Shown piece by piece: positions 7,672 to 16,141 of a DNA stretch of 54,230 bases. This DNA comes from an uncultured Lachnospiraceae bacterium. Lineage in GTDB: Bacteria > Bacillota > Clostridia > Lachnospirales > Lachnospiraceae. The notes under the pieces are model-generated. The model saw only the letters and a program-made list of their open reading frames with translations. It was not told where the DNA came from and searched no databases. The position numbers and the translations under genes were made by a program. The stretch spans positions 1-54,230 of the forward strand of contig CAJTKU010000018.1 of NCBI GenBank assembly GCA_910577015.1, read 5' to 3'. Every line of letters starts with the position of its first letter. Positions within the stretch are counted from its first letter, which is position 1.

Positions 7672-8686
7672 ATTGTTCCTCCTTTTCCTGCTCGTAGGCA
7701 TCTATCTTTTCTTCCCAAATTTCGGAAAGATGCTCCTCCCCCCGCCTGTCGGGAAGACCTGTTTCCTCTGCCAGCACTTTTCCCAGATACCGGGTAATCT
7801 TTTCCGCACCCGAAAGGTTTAAGTGTAAACCGGCGTCATAGGTATCCGTGGAAAAATCCAACCCGGTTTCCTCCACCAAATCAAGGAAATTGATATAGAG
7901 CAGTCCGTTTTCCTCTGCATACTCTTCCATCTGCACTTCCCATTCCTCGTACCAATACGGATAAAGACTGGGCGCTTTCACCAAAATCAAAGTGATGCCG
8001 TTTTCCTTGCACAGCTTCGTTATCCTGTCCAGATAATCATAGGCGTTCTCCCCGAAACGGTAATCCGCAAGGATTCTGCCCTCCGGCACGTTTTCGGCCG
8101 GTTTTACGTCCACCCGCATATAATAACCGTTATGGGATACCTTTGGCGCATAAAACATGCCCGCCACATCTTCCGCGCCCACTTCACTCCAGCGGGAATG
8201 GTAACGCAGAAGAGGGAACACATAGTCCAGAAAATGTTCCTCCCCCGTCATGGACGCCCTGATGGCATTTACCTTCGACATGGACCAGCGCATCCCTTCC
8301 AGCGTCATGCGGTTATACGCCTCCCTCTGGGGCTCGTTGTACTGCATGGACAGCACGTTAAATATCACCACCTTGGGTTTTTCATAGCGCAATGTGTCCT
8401 CCAGCAGGTAATAGGACTGCCAGATAAGCTGCTGTGCGCTGCCCCTGATGTAACTGTTGATACCGTACTCCTCCCACAGCACTGCCGGGGAAAAATTTTC
8501 ATAGACCTCACAGTCACCGATAAAAATCACGTCATGGTCTTTTTCTTCCTGATAATATTCTGCAATCAATGCCCCTTCCACCACATCCGCATAGTATTTG
8601 GGCACTAACAGCCTTTGTAAAAGATAAAGGCTTGCCAGTACAATAACGGCCGTGCCTGCTATCTTCATTATTTTACGCTTTTTCAT
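7610..8686 (-). CDS. SGNH-hydrolase-like protein of the dlt-like cluster (DltD position)
   Basis: A 358-residue protein anchored by one N-terminal membrane helix (KIAGTAVIVLASLYLLQRLL), with the rest probably outside. It occupies the place of DltD, which acts with the MBOAT protein in moving aminoacyl groups to envelope polymers. Block I reads FIGDCEVYENFSP, so the expected nucleophile Ser appears to be Cys. Block V is readable as DAGLHLN with the catalytic His. The start MKKRKIMK lies 16 bp after the MBOAT stop with AAGGG upstream; the longer reading overlaps that gene. Fold-level call good, exact reaction unknown. Confidence 0.8.
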   Translation of the reverse strand: MKKRKIMKIAGTAVIVLASLYLLQRLLVPKYYADVVEGALIAEYYQEEKDHDVIFIGDCEVYENFSPAVLWEEYGINSYIRGSAQQLIWQSYYLLEDTLRYEKPKVVIFNVLSMQYNEPQREAYNRMTLEGMRWSMSKVNAIRASMTGEEHFLDYVFPLLRYHSRWSEVGAEDVAGMFYAPKVSHNGYYMRVDVKPAENVPEGRILADYRFGENAYDYLDRITKLCKENGITLILVKAPSLYPYWYEEWEVQMEEYAEENGLLYINFLDLVEETGLDFSTDTYDAGLHLNLSGAEKITRYLGKVLAEETGLPDRRGEEHLSEIWEEKIDAYEQEKEEQYEKNYGNDDNGSASFSRLRG

Positions 8687-8702
8687 TTTCCCGGCCCTTC
8701 CG

Positions 8703-10295
8703 TCAGAATTGGTTATAAATAAACTGGCTGGCATCATAGCCTGCACCGTATGCGCCGGCAAGCAGGACAACTAAAAACAGTCCGTACCAGACTAAAAACC
8801 TTACCGGATAAGGTTTTGCCGCTATTTTATCCCTGACGCTGCCGCTGCGCTGCAAAAGGCTTACCGCTGTCAGCAAAAGCACTCCCAGCGCCAGCAGGAT
8901 ATAGTCCAGTCCTCCCAGCCCAATCCGTAACAGGGAGCCGTCCCACAAAATCTGCCAGTTCCCCTCCGTGAACATGGTTCCAAACATACGGAATGTCAGC
9001 AGTACGTTGCGGTAACAGTCAAAGGTCCGAAGACAGCTCATCAGCAAAACCGTCCGAATCACCTGAAACAGCTTGAAGCCGAATTTTCCCTGTACCGGAA
9101 AACGCTTGTGGAAACGGGCATACAGGGGTTCCAGTTCCTGGGATACCATAATGACTGCCCAGTTACCAAGCCCCCAGACAATAAAGTTCCAGCTTGCGCC
9201 ATGCCAGACGCCGGTGGCAAGCCATACGGCAAAGGAGGACAGGTATACCGGCATCCTTTTGCCGACCGCCTCCCCGAAATGCGCCCGTGCAAACCTGCTG
9301 AACTTGAGCATGGGCTTGCAGACGGAGATTGGGTAGAAAATATAATCCGTAAACCATGTGCCCATGGTGATATGCCACCTTCTCCAGTACTCCTTGATGG
9401 ACTTGGAAAAGTAAGGCCGGTTAAAATTCTCTTTCACCGTTATGCCCAGAGTTTCCGCAATGCCTATGGTTATGTCAATTCCGCCTGTAAAATCCGCATA
9501 TAGTTCCAGCGCATAAAAAAGCATTCCCACAAACACATACGCGCCCCGGTAGGCGTCCGTGTCCCTAATCAGCGTGTTCACGCCTGCCAGAATCCTGTCC
9601 GCGACAACCATCTTTTTAAAATAACCCCACAGAATCCTCTGCAAGCCATAACTTACCGTTTTGCCGCAGAAGGCATGCTGCGAAAACAATGACTTTGCCA
9701 AATCCCCGAACCTGCTGATTGGCCCCTGTACAAGCTGCGGGAAAAAGGAAACAAACAACGCCAGCTTAAAAGGGTTTTTCTCGGCGGGAACCGTCCCCCT
9801 GTAAACATCTATCAGATAGCCAAGCGCCTGAAAAGTGTAAAACGAGATTCCCATGGGAAGCGCAATGTCCAGAAAACCAAACTGTTTTGCACTGCCTGCA
9901 AAACGCAACAGTCCGTTTACGTTGGAGATGGCAAAATTGGTATATTTTACAACTGCCAGAATGCCGAGGTTCAGCAACAGACAGGCAAGCAGCCATTTCC
10001 ACTGTCTGCCTTTCATTTTTTCTTTATAGGCTTTCCGTTCCTCTTTGGAAAGGGTTTCCTTTCCTGCTTTTATGTAGGCCTTCTGTATCTCCCCTATCTT
10101 TCCAATCCGGCAGGCCGTAAAGTAAACTGTCACGGTCGTTGCCGCGATATAAAGCAGGTACGACGGCCCGGCAATAAAATAAAACAGATAGCTGAAGACA
10201 AGGAGCAGCCCCCACTGAAACCTCTTCGGAACCAGATAATACATCAGAAACACCGCTGCCAGAAAGCCCAAAAACTCATATGATGTAAAGAGCAT
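8703..10295 (-). CDS. MBOAT-family O-acyltransferase, DltB-like
   Basis: Polytopic membrane acyltransferase of 530 residues, in the size range of DltB/AlgI proteins. The conserved MBOAT histidine lies in TGVWHGASWNF, preceded by EYWRRWHITM and PYFSKSIKEYWRR, both typical of the family. In dlt systems this protein takes the aminoacyl group from the carrier protein and passes it across the membrane. It begins 2 bp after the carrier gene with GAGGAA upstream, in the order ligase, carrier, MBOAT, SGNH. The acceptor polymer (lipoteichoic acid or another glycan) cannot be read from sequence. Confidence 0.92.
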   Translation of the reverse strand: MLFTSYEFLGFLAAVFLMYYLVPKRFQWGLLLVFSYLFYFIAGPSYLLYIAATTVTVYFTACRIGKIGEIQKAYIKAGKETLSKEERKAYKEKMKGRQWKWLLACLLLNLGILAVVKYTNFAISNVNGLLRFAGSAKQFGFLDIALPMGISFYTFQALGYLIDVYRGTVPAEKNPFKLALFVSFFPQLVQGPISRFGDLAKSLFSQHAFCGKTVSYGLQRILWGYFKKMVVADRILAGVNTLIRDTDAYRGAYVFVGMLFYALELYADFTGGIDITIGIAETLGITVKENFNRPYFSKSIKEYWRRWHITMGTWFTDYIFYPISVCKPMLKFSRFARAHFGEAVGKRMPVYLSSFAVWLATGVWHGASWNFIVWGLGNWAVIMVSQELEPLYARFHKRFPVQGKFGFKLFQVIRTVLLMSCLRTFDCYRNVLLTFRMFGTMFTEGNWQILWDGSLLRIGLGGLDYILLALGVLLLTAVSLLQRSGSVRDKIAAKPYPVRFLVWYGLFLVVLLAGAYGAGYDASQFIYNQF

Positions 10296-10297
10296 GG

Positions 10298-10534
10298 TTA
10301 TTCCTCATCTTCCAATTCCCGAATCAGTGCATAGATAGCCTTTGCGGAATTAAAATTTTCGGGCGTAATCTTTTCTGCGGAGACGGTTATGTCAAACCGG
10401 TCATTGATTTCCGAAATGATGGATACGATATCAAAGGAATCCAGTATCTTATTGTCAATCAGGCCCTCGCAGGTTTCAAAATCCACCTCCGGGTGCAAAT
10501 CACCTAAAATCTCCAATAATTCTTCCATAATCAT
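10298..10534 (-). CDS. Acyl/aminoacyl carrier protein, DltC-like
   Basis: A 78-residue acidic four-helix carrier protein. The phosphopantetheine attachment serine lies in ILDSFDIVSII. It would carry an amino acid as thioester from the adenylating ligase to the MBOAT protein. Its ATG overlaps the ligase stop (ATGA), showing translational coupling, with AAAGGA upstream. DltC-type by size and context; a carrier for a different amino acid is possible. Confidence 0.92.
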   Translation of the reverse strand: MIMEELLEILGDLHPEVDFETCEGLIDNKILDSFDIVSIISEINDRFDITVSAEKITPENFNSAKAIYALIRELEDEE

Positions 10535-12051
10535 TTTTCCTTTCTCTTTTGATAGTTATTTTTTAAAGTTACCCTGTCAAGCTTACCGTTTGCCGTAAGG
10601 GGCATCTGCTCCAGCTTTACAATCCTGTTGGGGAGCATATAACGGGGCAGCTTATCCTTTAATGCGGCAGCCAAATCCTTTTCCTCTATGGCTCCCACAT
10701 AGTATAATACTATTTTCCCCTTTACATCATCGTAAATACATCCGGCAAGCTTAACTTGTTCCACCATGTTAACATTGGCTTCTATTTCTCCCAGTTCAAT
10801 CCTGTGGCCCATGTGCTTAATCTGGTAATCTTTTCTGGAAACAAACAAAAGCTCTCCCCGCTCATTGTAACGGCCCAAATCGCCTGTGCGGTAAATCAGC
10901 TCCGGGTATGCCGTATTTAACGGATTCTGTACAAAAACCTCCCCCGTTTTTTCAAAATTGTTGTAATACCCAAGCGTCAGGGAGGTTCCCCTGATACAGA
11001 TTTCTCCGGTTTCCCCCTCCCCGGCCCTTTCGTTCTTTTCATTTAACAGGATAATCTCCGTATTTTTAAAAGGCCGTCCGATAGGGAGCGCCTCATCCGG
11101 CGCAAAGTCCCGTTCCACCTTATAATAGCAGCACATGCCCGTCCCCTCTGTGGGACCGTACAGATTCACAAACTTTGCATCCGGCAGGGCTGCCCTCCAT
11201 TTTTCAAACTGTTTGATGGGAAAAACCTCGCTGCCGAAAGCTACCGTTTTCAGGAACTTTGGCACCACCGTCTGAAAGGCGCCAAAGGCGGATATCATCG
11301 TCAGCGCGGATACCACCCAGCATATGGTATTGATTTGGTGTTGATTCAGATACTCCACCAGCTTTACCGGAAACAGAAACAACTCCCGCGGTATCAGATA
11401 CGTGGTGGCGCCAAACTTTAAGGTCGGATACAGTTCCTTCAGGCAGGCGTCAAAATAAAGCGGGGTCTGGTTGCCGAACACCGTATTTTCATCAAACGCA
11501 AGCACCTCCGAAAGCTGCTCTATATAGTCGATAACGGAACGGTGGCATGCCGCCACGCCTTTTGGCACCCCCGTGGAACCGGAAGTGAAAACAATATAAA
11601 TCGGGTCCGTGTCAATGGCTTTGTCATGTATATCCTTTAAGGCAGCGTCGTCAATCCGGGTATGGCAGATGTCATCATACAGCACGATTTCCCCGTCAAA
11701 AGCAAGCTGTTTTGCCAGTTCTGCGGTTTCCCCATCGCAGATGAGCATTTCGGCCTTCACATTTTCCAGTATCAGCCGGATTCGGCTTGCCGGCATCTCT
11801 TCATCAATCGGCACATAGAAATCACCCGCCGTTATAATGCCAAAAAAAGCCGCGATTTCTTTGGGGCGCTTGCGCATAAACACCACCACCGGCTTTTTGT
11901 AAATTCCTTTTTGATGTATGTATGTGCCGACGGCACGGCTTTGCTCGTATACCTGTCTGAAGGTAAGGGCCTGTGTGTCATCGGCAAATGCTGTTTTATC
12001 CGGTTTTACCGAAACAATATGGTTCAGATAGTCGAGTACATGATTCTGCAT
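10531..12051 (-). CDS. Amino-acid adenylating ligase, DltA-like
   Basis: Cytosolic ATP-dependent enzyme of 506 residues that activates an amino acid and loads it on the adjacent carrier. Adenylation motifs are clear: FTSGSTGVPKG (A3), YFDACLKELYP (A4, with the amino-binding Asp), NLYGPTEGTG (A5), YRTGDLGRY (A7), GHRIELGEIE (A8) and a terminal catalytic Lys in TANGKLDRV. The pocket region INTICWVVSALTM and the tail of A5 (GMCCYY) do not look like classical DltA, so D-alanine as substrate is uncertain. The ATG at 12051 has GGAG eight bases upstream; a GTG nine bases earlier overlaps the racemase stop. Confidence 0.88.
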   Translation of the reverse strand: MQNHVLDYLNHIVSVKPDKTAFADDTQALTFRQVYEQSRAVGTYIHQKGIYKKPVVVFMRKRPKEIAAFFGIITAGDFYVPIDEEMPASRIRLILENVKAEMLICDGETAELAKQLAFDGEIVLYDDICHTRIDDAALKDIHDKAIDTDPIYIVFTSGSTGVPKGVAACHRSVIDYIEQLSEVLAFDENTVFGNQTPLYFDACLKELYPTLKFGATTYLIPRELFLFPVKLVEYLNQHQINTICWVVSALTMISAFGAFQTVVPKFLKTVAFGSEVFPIKQFEKWRAALPDAKFVNLYGPTEGTGMCCYYKVERDFAPDEALPIGRPFKNTEIILLNEKNERAGEGETGEICIRGTSLTLGYYNNFEKTGEVFVQNPLNTAYPELIYRTGDLGRYNERGELLFVSRKDYQIKHMGHRIELGEIEANVNMVEQVKLAGCIYDDVKGKIVLYYVGAIEEKDLAAALKDKLPRYMLPNRIVKLEQMPLTANGKLDRVTLKNNYQKRKEK

Positions 12052-12056
12052 GGTTT

Positions 12057-12773
12057 TCACTCCGTAATCAAATGTTCATAATTCTTTTTCAGTCTGCCGC
12101 AGGCAAGAACCGCTTTCTGCGCCAGAACCTCCATCACATCCAAAAATCCTGCCTTTAAGGGGAAATCCCGTTTGATAAGGGACAATTCCGTGCAGGCCAG
12201 CAGTATGACCTGCGCCCCCGAAGAAGACAACTCCCCGGCAACAGCCTCAAAAAGGGGAAGTTCCACCGGGTTGCCCGCCTTGACATTGTCATATATGATA
12301 TGCATCACCTTCTTTTGTCCGGCTTCGCCGGGCGTGATGCAGTCGATGCCATGTCTGGCAAACTCCTCTTGGAAGAGCCTGCTTTCCACAGTGCCGTCGG
12401 TTGCCAGAATGCCTGCTGCGGTGATGCCCTCCTTTTTCAGGTACAATGCAGTTTCCTCCACGGCATTTAAAATGGGCACGCCTATCTCTTCCTCCAGCTT
12501 TTGCTGGAAATAATGGGCCGTGATACAGGGAATGGCGAGCAGCTCTGCCCCGCTGCCTGCCAGTCCTTTTCCAACCTCCACCATCTCCGGCACCGGATTA
12601 TCGGCAGAAAGTCCTAAAATGTAACGGGTCCGGTCAGGTATCCGGGGCTTGCTGTGCAGCAGGATTTCTATATGCTCCTGGTCTGACGCAGCGTCGGTCA
12701 TTTCCACTATAAGTTGTAAAAAATATGCCGTTGCCATCGGACCCAGCCCGCCCAGCACGCCTAATTTTTTCAT
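12057..12773 (-). CDS. Aspartate/glutamate racemase family protein
   Basis: Predicted cofactor-independent amino-acid racemase of 238 residues. It opens with the family loop LGVLGGLGPMAT. The two catalytic cysteines sit in AIPCITAHYF and LLACTELSL; the usual Asn after the first Cys is Ile here. Start MKKLGV has GAGGAAAG upstream. Its stop lies a few bases before the start of the adenylating ligase, so a D-amino acid made here could be the ligase substrate (inference). Racemases are not part of standard dltABCD operons, making this position notable. Substrate could be Asp, Glu or a related amino acid. Confidence 0.88.
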   Translation of the reverse strand: MKKLGVLGGLGPMATAYFLQLIVEMTDAASDQEHIEILLHSKPRIPDRTRYILGLSADNPVPEMVEVGKGLAGSGAELLAIPCITAHYFQQKLEEEIGVPILNAVEETALYLKKEGITAAGILATDGTVESRLFQEEFARHGIDCITPGEAGQKKVMHIIYDNVKAGNPVELPLFEAVAGELSSSGAQVILLACTELSLIKRDFPLKAGFLDVMEVLAQKAVLACGRLKKNYEHLITE

Positions 12774-12816
12774 AAGTTTCTTTCCTCGTTTCATTCTGCC
12801 GGCAAAACTTTCCCTG

Positions 12817-14472
12817 TCAGTTGATTTCCGGATACAGGGAACGGTCATAATTGTGGGAATTGTAATGCATCGCAGAATACTCCATCAACTCTTCATCTGT
12901 CCACATAAAGATGCGGGGATGGTCCGTTCTGGGTGTCGTATCAAAATGATACCACCCCTCCCCGATATCCACCAGATTCCAGTAATGCTCCCTTCTTGTG
13001 GGAATCTTTGTGATGTCCATGTTGGAGATGCCCGCCCTTGTCAGCAGTTCTTTTGCCGTACAGGCATACACATAGCAGTCGCCCTTTCTGTCCGCTAGGC
13101 CTTCATATGCAGCCCTGACCCAGTCCCCTTTTTCCGAATGGTTGATATACGCAATATGACGTATATTCCAGTTGTAAATAGCCTGTACCTTCTCCAGCTC
13201 CGTCATCTCAGGGGTAATGATTTCCGCCAGCACCGCGTCTGCAAGGGCATCCACCTCTTCTATGGAATACATCCTGGGCGTGACCGTCAGATTCACCGTC
13301 ACGCTCGTGGCATTGCCCGCCAAATCCTTTGCCGTATAAGTGATGGGATAAACGCCTTCTTCGTTTAAATTGACGCCTGCCGTATCCACCTCAAGCACCA
13401 GCCCGTCCGGGCAGTTATCCGTCACCGAGATATTTTTCTTGTAAGAAATGGTATCCCCAATAAAATACTGCAAGTCCTTTGCGCCGCTTATCACCGGCGC
13501 TTCCGTATCCTCAAACAGTGTCAGCTGCGCAGTCTTTTGCGTTTCGTTGCCGCCGCCATCAGTAAAGCTGATGATAACCTCCTGCGTTCCTACATAGGAT
13601 AAATCCGGCTCTTCCAGAAAGTCTGCCGTTACATCAGTGGCGTCCTCTATCCCTACAATAAATTCTTCTGCTTTCCGGGGCACCAGAGCAAATCCTTCCA
13701 CATCCTGTACTTCAGCCATGGGCGGCATGGTATCCGCCACATGCAGACGGGAAGTATAAACCGCCCCATCCACTTTCAGGGACACTTCGTAATCCCCTAC
13801 CCTTCCGTAATCAAACGCGTCCACCTCTGTTATAAAAGAAACTTCCTTTCCTGAAATTAAAAAGCTTTCCGGCCTTGGCGCTCCCTGCCCCGCTTCCACG
13901 GTCAAGTCCTCCACTACCGGAGAAAGAAACAACTCTGCCTCCACAACAGACATATTATTTCCCTTGTCGGTAAGAACCACCTGCACAGTCTGCCCGCCTG
14001 CTTTTGTAAAATCAGGCTCTGCGGCATACTCCACTGTCACCGCCGTCGCATCCGTAATATTCGTCACAAAAGCATCTGCGCCGCAGGTCTGTCCTATTTC
14101 CATTTTCACCGGTACCGGTTCACACGTCGGCGCAATGGTATCCTCTATGATAAGAGTGCATTTGTGGGTAAACCATCCGCTTTTCACTTCTATGTGATAT
14201 TCCCCCGGCTCTGCAATATGAAAAGGCTGGCTTTCTCCTGTAAAAAAAGCAGTTTCATCCGGCTTTTTTAAAAAGTCGGATGGTTCCACCTTTACGCCTG
14301 CCTCCACCCTGCACACTTTGTAGGCAAGGCTGTCCACGTAAAACCAGCCGCCGGCAAAAAGCAGGAGCAAAAGCGCCAGCATTATGCAGATTACCTTGGC
14401 CGTTTTATATTTACCTTTTTTCTTCTTTTTTCTCATGGCTTGCTTCTCTTGCCCATGCTGCATTTTAGTCAT
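12817..14472 (-). CDS. Secreted transglutaminase-like protein with Ig/cadherin-type repeats
   Basis: A 551-residue membrane-anchored protein. A Lys-rich N-terminus precedes one hydrophobic segment (CIMLALLLLLFAGGWFYV). Four beta-sandwich repeats follow (residues about 45-400), marked by phrases such as DTIAPTCEPV, DTEAPVISGA and YPITYTAKDLAGN. The C-terminus is a transglutaminase-like domain with Cys in RKGDCYVYACTAKELL, His in REHYWNLVDI and Asp in YHFDTTP. Such proteins act on cell-surface proteins or peptides. It lies 43 bp upstream of the racemase, so it may belong to the dlt-like transcript. AGGAG is 13 bases before the ATG chosen; the start could also be 14436. Confidence 0.87.
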   Translation of the reverse strand: MTKMQHGQEKQAMRKKKKKGKYKTAKVICIMLALLLLLFAGGWFYVDSLAYKVCRVEAGVKVEPSDFLKKPDETAFFTGESQPFHIAEPGEYHIEVKSGWFTHKCTLIIEDTIAPTCEPVPVKMEIGQTCGADAFVTNITDATAVTVEYAAEPDFTKAGGQTVQVVLTDKGNNMSVVEAELFLSPVVEDLTVEAGQGAPRPESFLISGKEVSFITEVDAFDYGRVGDYEVSLKVDGAVYTSRLHVADTMPPMAEVQDVEGFALVPRKAEEFIVGIEDATDVTADFLEEPDLSYVGTQEVIISFTDGGGNETQKTAQLTLFEDTEAPVISGAKDLQYFIGDTISYKKNISVTDNCPDGLVLEVDTAGVNLNEEGVYPITYTAKDLAGNATSVTVNLTVTPRMYSIEEVDALADAVLAEIITPEMTELEKVQAIYNWNIRHIAYINHSEKGDWVRAAYEGLADRKGDCYVYACTAKELLTRAGISNMDITKIPTRREHYWNLVDIGEGWYHFDTTPRTDHPRIFMWTDEELMEYSAMHYNSHNYDRSLYPEIN

Positions 14473-14545
14473 GTTTCTTCACAAACTCCTGCCTAATAAT
14501 ATACCTCTTTTCACTATAATTGACAATAGTTTGTTTTTGGCGGTT

Positions 14546-14736
14546 CCGGATTTCTGTATTTTGCATGGCGGCAGCCCGGGCAGGCATTTGTTCCAACGGG
14601 ACGCGCTTCCGCTCGGGTAAAAACGCCGGCCCTTAGAGGTTGTAAGACAACCTCTAAGGGCCGGCGTTTTTACACGGTCCCTTTTGGAATCAAATGCCTG
14701 CCCGGGCTGCCGCCATGCAAAATACAGTAACTCCGG
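14546..14736. repeat. Long intergenic palindrome, family 1, copy B
   Basis: A 191-bp inverted repeat. Outer arms 14556-14590 and 14691-14725 are 35-bp perfect complements. The inner arms 14617-14643 and 14647-14673 are 27-bp perfect complements with a 3-nt loop. The family core (CGGGTAAAAACG and CGTTTTTACACGGTCC) is present in opposite orientation to copy A. The outer arms (TTTTGCATGGCGGCAGCCC) bear no resemblance to those of copy A. It lies between the start of the transglutaminase gene and the end of the zinc-ribbon gene. Confidence 0.87.
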
Positions 14737-14750
14737 TATATTTTTATTAG

Positions 14751-14780
14751 AAAAAGTACCGGCGCTTAAAGCGCCGGTAC
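14751..14780 (-). terminator. Rho-independent terminator of the zinc-ribbon gene
   Basis: GTACCGGCGCTT/AAGCGCCGGTAC forms a perfect 12-bp stem. On the minus strand it is followed by TTTTTCT, 14 bp after the stop codon of the zinc-ribbon gene. Confidence 0.9.
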
Positions 14781-14794
14781 TTGCCTTCAGTATG

Positions 14795-16141
14795 TTATTC
14801 AGCCCAGTCCTGCCATACTACCCAGTCTTCGTCATAGGTAAAATATTCCAGTGAAACACCGGTTACTTCTCCCCATAAGTCAAAGTTTACTGCGAAAACA
14901 ATAACTTCATCATAGTCTGAAAGGTCTGCGTCACAGAACCATACATCCCTGATTTCATAATCCATCAGCCGGTTCCATACACCGTCCTGTTTGTAGAAAC
15001 CGATATCCAGCCATACGGTGTTTCCCATGTCATGCATTTCTTCAAGGCTTTGTCCGGTGTACTCGTAAAACCCTGTATACTCATTGCTTTCACCGGAATA
15101 CACTTCCCAGACTACGTACCCATCCGTCACATTATACAGTCTCATATAATCATCAAGGGTCATGCCCATGGCCAGCCCGCGATTGGTCATAAACTCACCG
15201 TATTCCTCATATGAACCATCCGAGTGGTCGGTCAGATAGCTTTCACCCTCATATACGATGAACGCATGATTAAGTTCTACCGTTACCTGACTGCTGCCGT
15301 CCGTAAAAGACAGGTCGGCATCGCTCCAGTCGCCCGAAGCCATATTTTCCTGTTCTTCCTGTTCCTTGATTTCTTCTAGTTTCTTAGAAATCTTTTTCTT
15401 GTCCGCCTGGCTGTCAGCTTCTTCCAGCACACTTATGGCAGAAGCGTAATCGCCCCTTTCCACATAGCTTTCCGCCCACGCGATATAGGTTTTTGTCAGA
15501 CCGCGAACCGCCTCCGAATTTTCAGGTTTCTTGTCAAGAATTTCAAGATACTTCTGTTCTGCATCCTTATAGGAATCTTCATCCAGAAATGTTTCGGCTT
15601 CAGCCATTAATTTGTTTATCTTTTTCTCTTCTTCATTTTTTCTGATAAAAATAAATGCCAGAACACCGATACAAACCACAAGCAGCGCTATCAGTATACC
15701 GACCACAACTTTTACGGCTGTGTTACCCTTTTTCTTTTCCGCAGGTACGGCATAAGGCGACTGATAGGCAGGCGGTATTGCTCCCGGAATGGGCGGCACT
15801 GCCCCGGGCATGGGCTGCATAGGCGGTACCGGGCCGGGCATGGGCTGCTGCGCGGGCGGTATCTGACTGTTCATAGGCTGCTGCATGGGTGGTACCGGGC
15901 CGGGCATGGGCTGCTGCGCGGGCGGTATCTGGCTGTTCATAGGCTGCTGCATGGGCGGCACTGCCCCGGGCATGGGCTGCATGGGCGGTATCTGACCGGG
16001 CATAGGCTGCTGCGTGGGCGGTACCGGACCGGGCATGGGCTGCTGTGTGGGCATTTCCCCACCCTCCCCTGACAGTTTTTCTCCGCAAAGGACACAAAAC
16101 TTTCCTTCTGCATTTTCATTTCCACATTTTGGACAAATCAT
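14795..16141 (-). CDS. Zinc-ribbon, proline-repeat membrane protein
   Basis: A 448-residue protein of unknown function. Residues 1-22 form a zinc ribbon (CPKCGNENAEGKFCVLCG). Residues about 30-130 are tandem PMPGPVPP/QQPMNSQIPP repeats. One membrane helix follows (VVVGILIALLVVCIGVLAFIF), then a Lys/Glu-rich stretch with TPR-like helices (residues about 180-270) and a C-terminal globular region rich in Tyr, Trp and Asp. The layout suggests a cytosolic zinc ribbon and repeat with an exterior sensor or scaffold domain. Its start overlaps the stop of the TPR/DUF4125 gene (ATGA), so the two are translationally coupled. A terminator follows. Confidence 0.85.
   Translation of the reverse strand: MICPKCGNENAEGKFCVLCGEKLSGEGGEMPTQQPMPGPVPPTQQPMPGQIPPMQPMPGAVPPMQQPMNSQIPPAQQPMPGPVPPMQQPMNSQIPPAQQPMPGPVPPMQPMPGAVPPIPGAIPPAYQSPYAVPAEKKKGNTAVKVVVGILIALLVVCIGVLAFIFIRKNEEEKKINKLMAEAETFLDEDSYKDAEQKYLEILDKKPENSEAVRGLTKTYIAWAESYVERGDYASAISVLEEADSQADKKKISKKLEEIKEQEEQENMASGDWSDADLSFTDGSSQVTVELNHAFIVYEGESYLTDHSDGSYEEYGEFMTNRGLAMGMTLDDYMRLYNVTDGYVVWEVYSGESNEYTGFYEYTGQSLEEMHDMGNTVWLDIGFYKQDGVWNRLMDYEIRDVWFCDADLSDYDEVIVFAVNFDLWGEVTGVSLEYFTYDEDWVVWQDWAE
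15775..16050 (-). repeat. In-frame tandem repeat coding for Pro/Met/Gln repeats
   Basis: Coding DNA built from about 33-bp units that encode QQPMPGPVPP-like decapeptides. A 66-bp higher-order unit (QQPMNSQIPPAQQPMPGPVPP) occurs twice almost unchanged around 15853-15960. The near identity suggests recent slippage or unequal crossing-over; copy number may vary between strains. Confidence 0.85.

Noticed and set aside
15723..16097. Ala/His repeat open frame overlapping the zinc-ribbon gene on the same strand
   Set aside because: It is the frame-shifted reading of the proline-repeat DNA.
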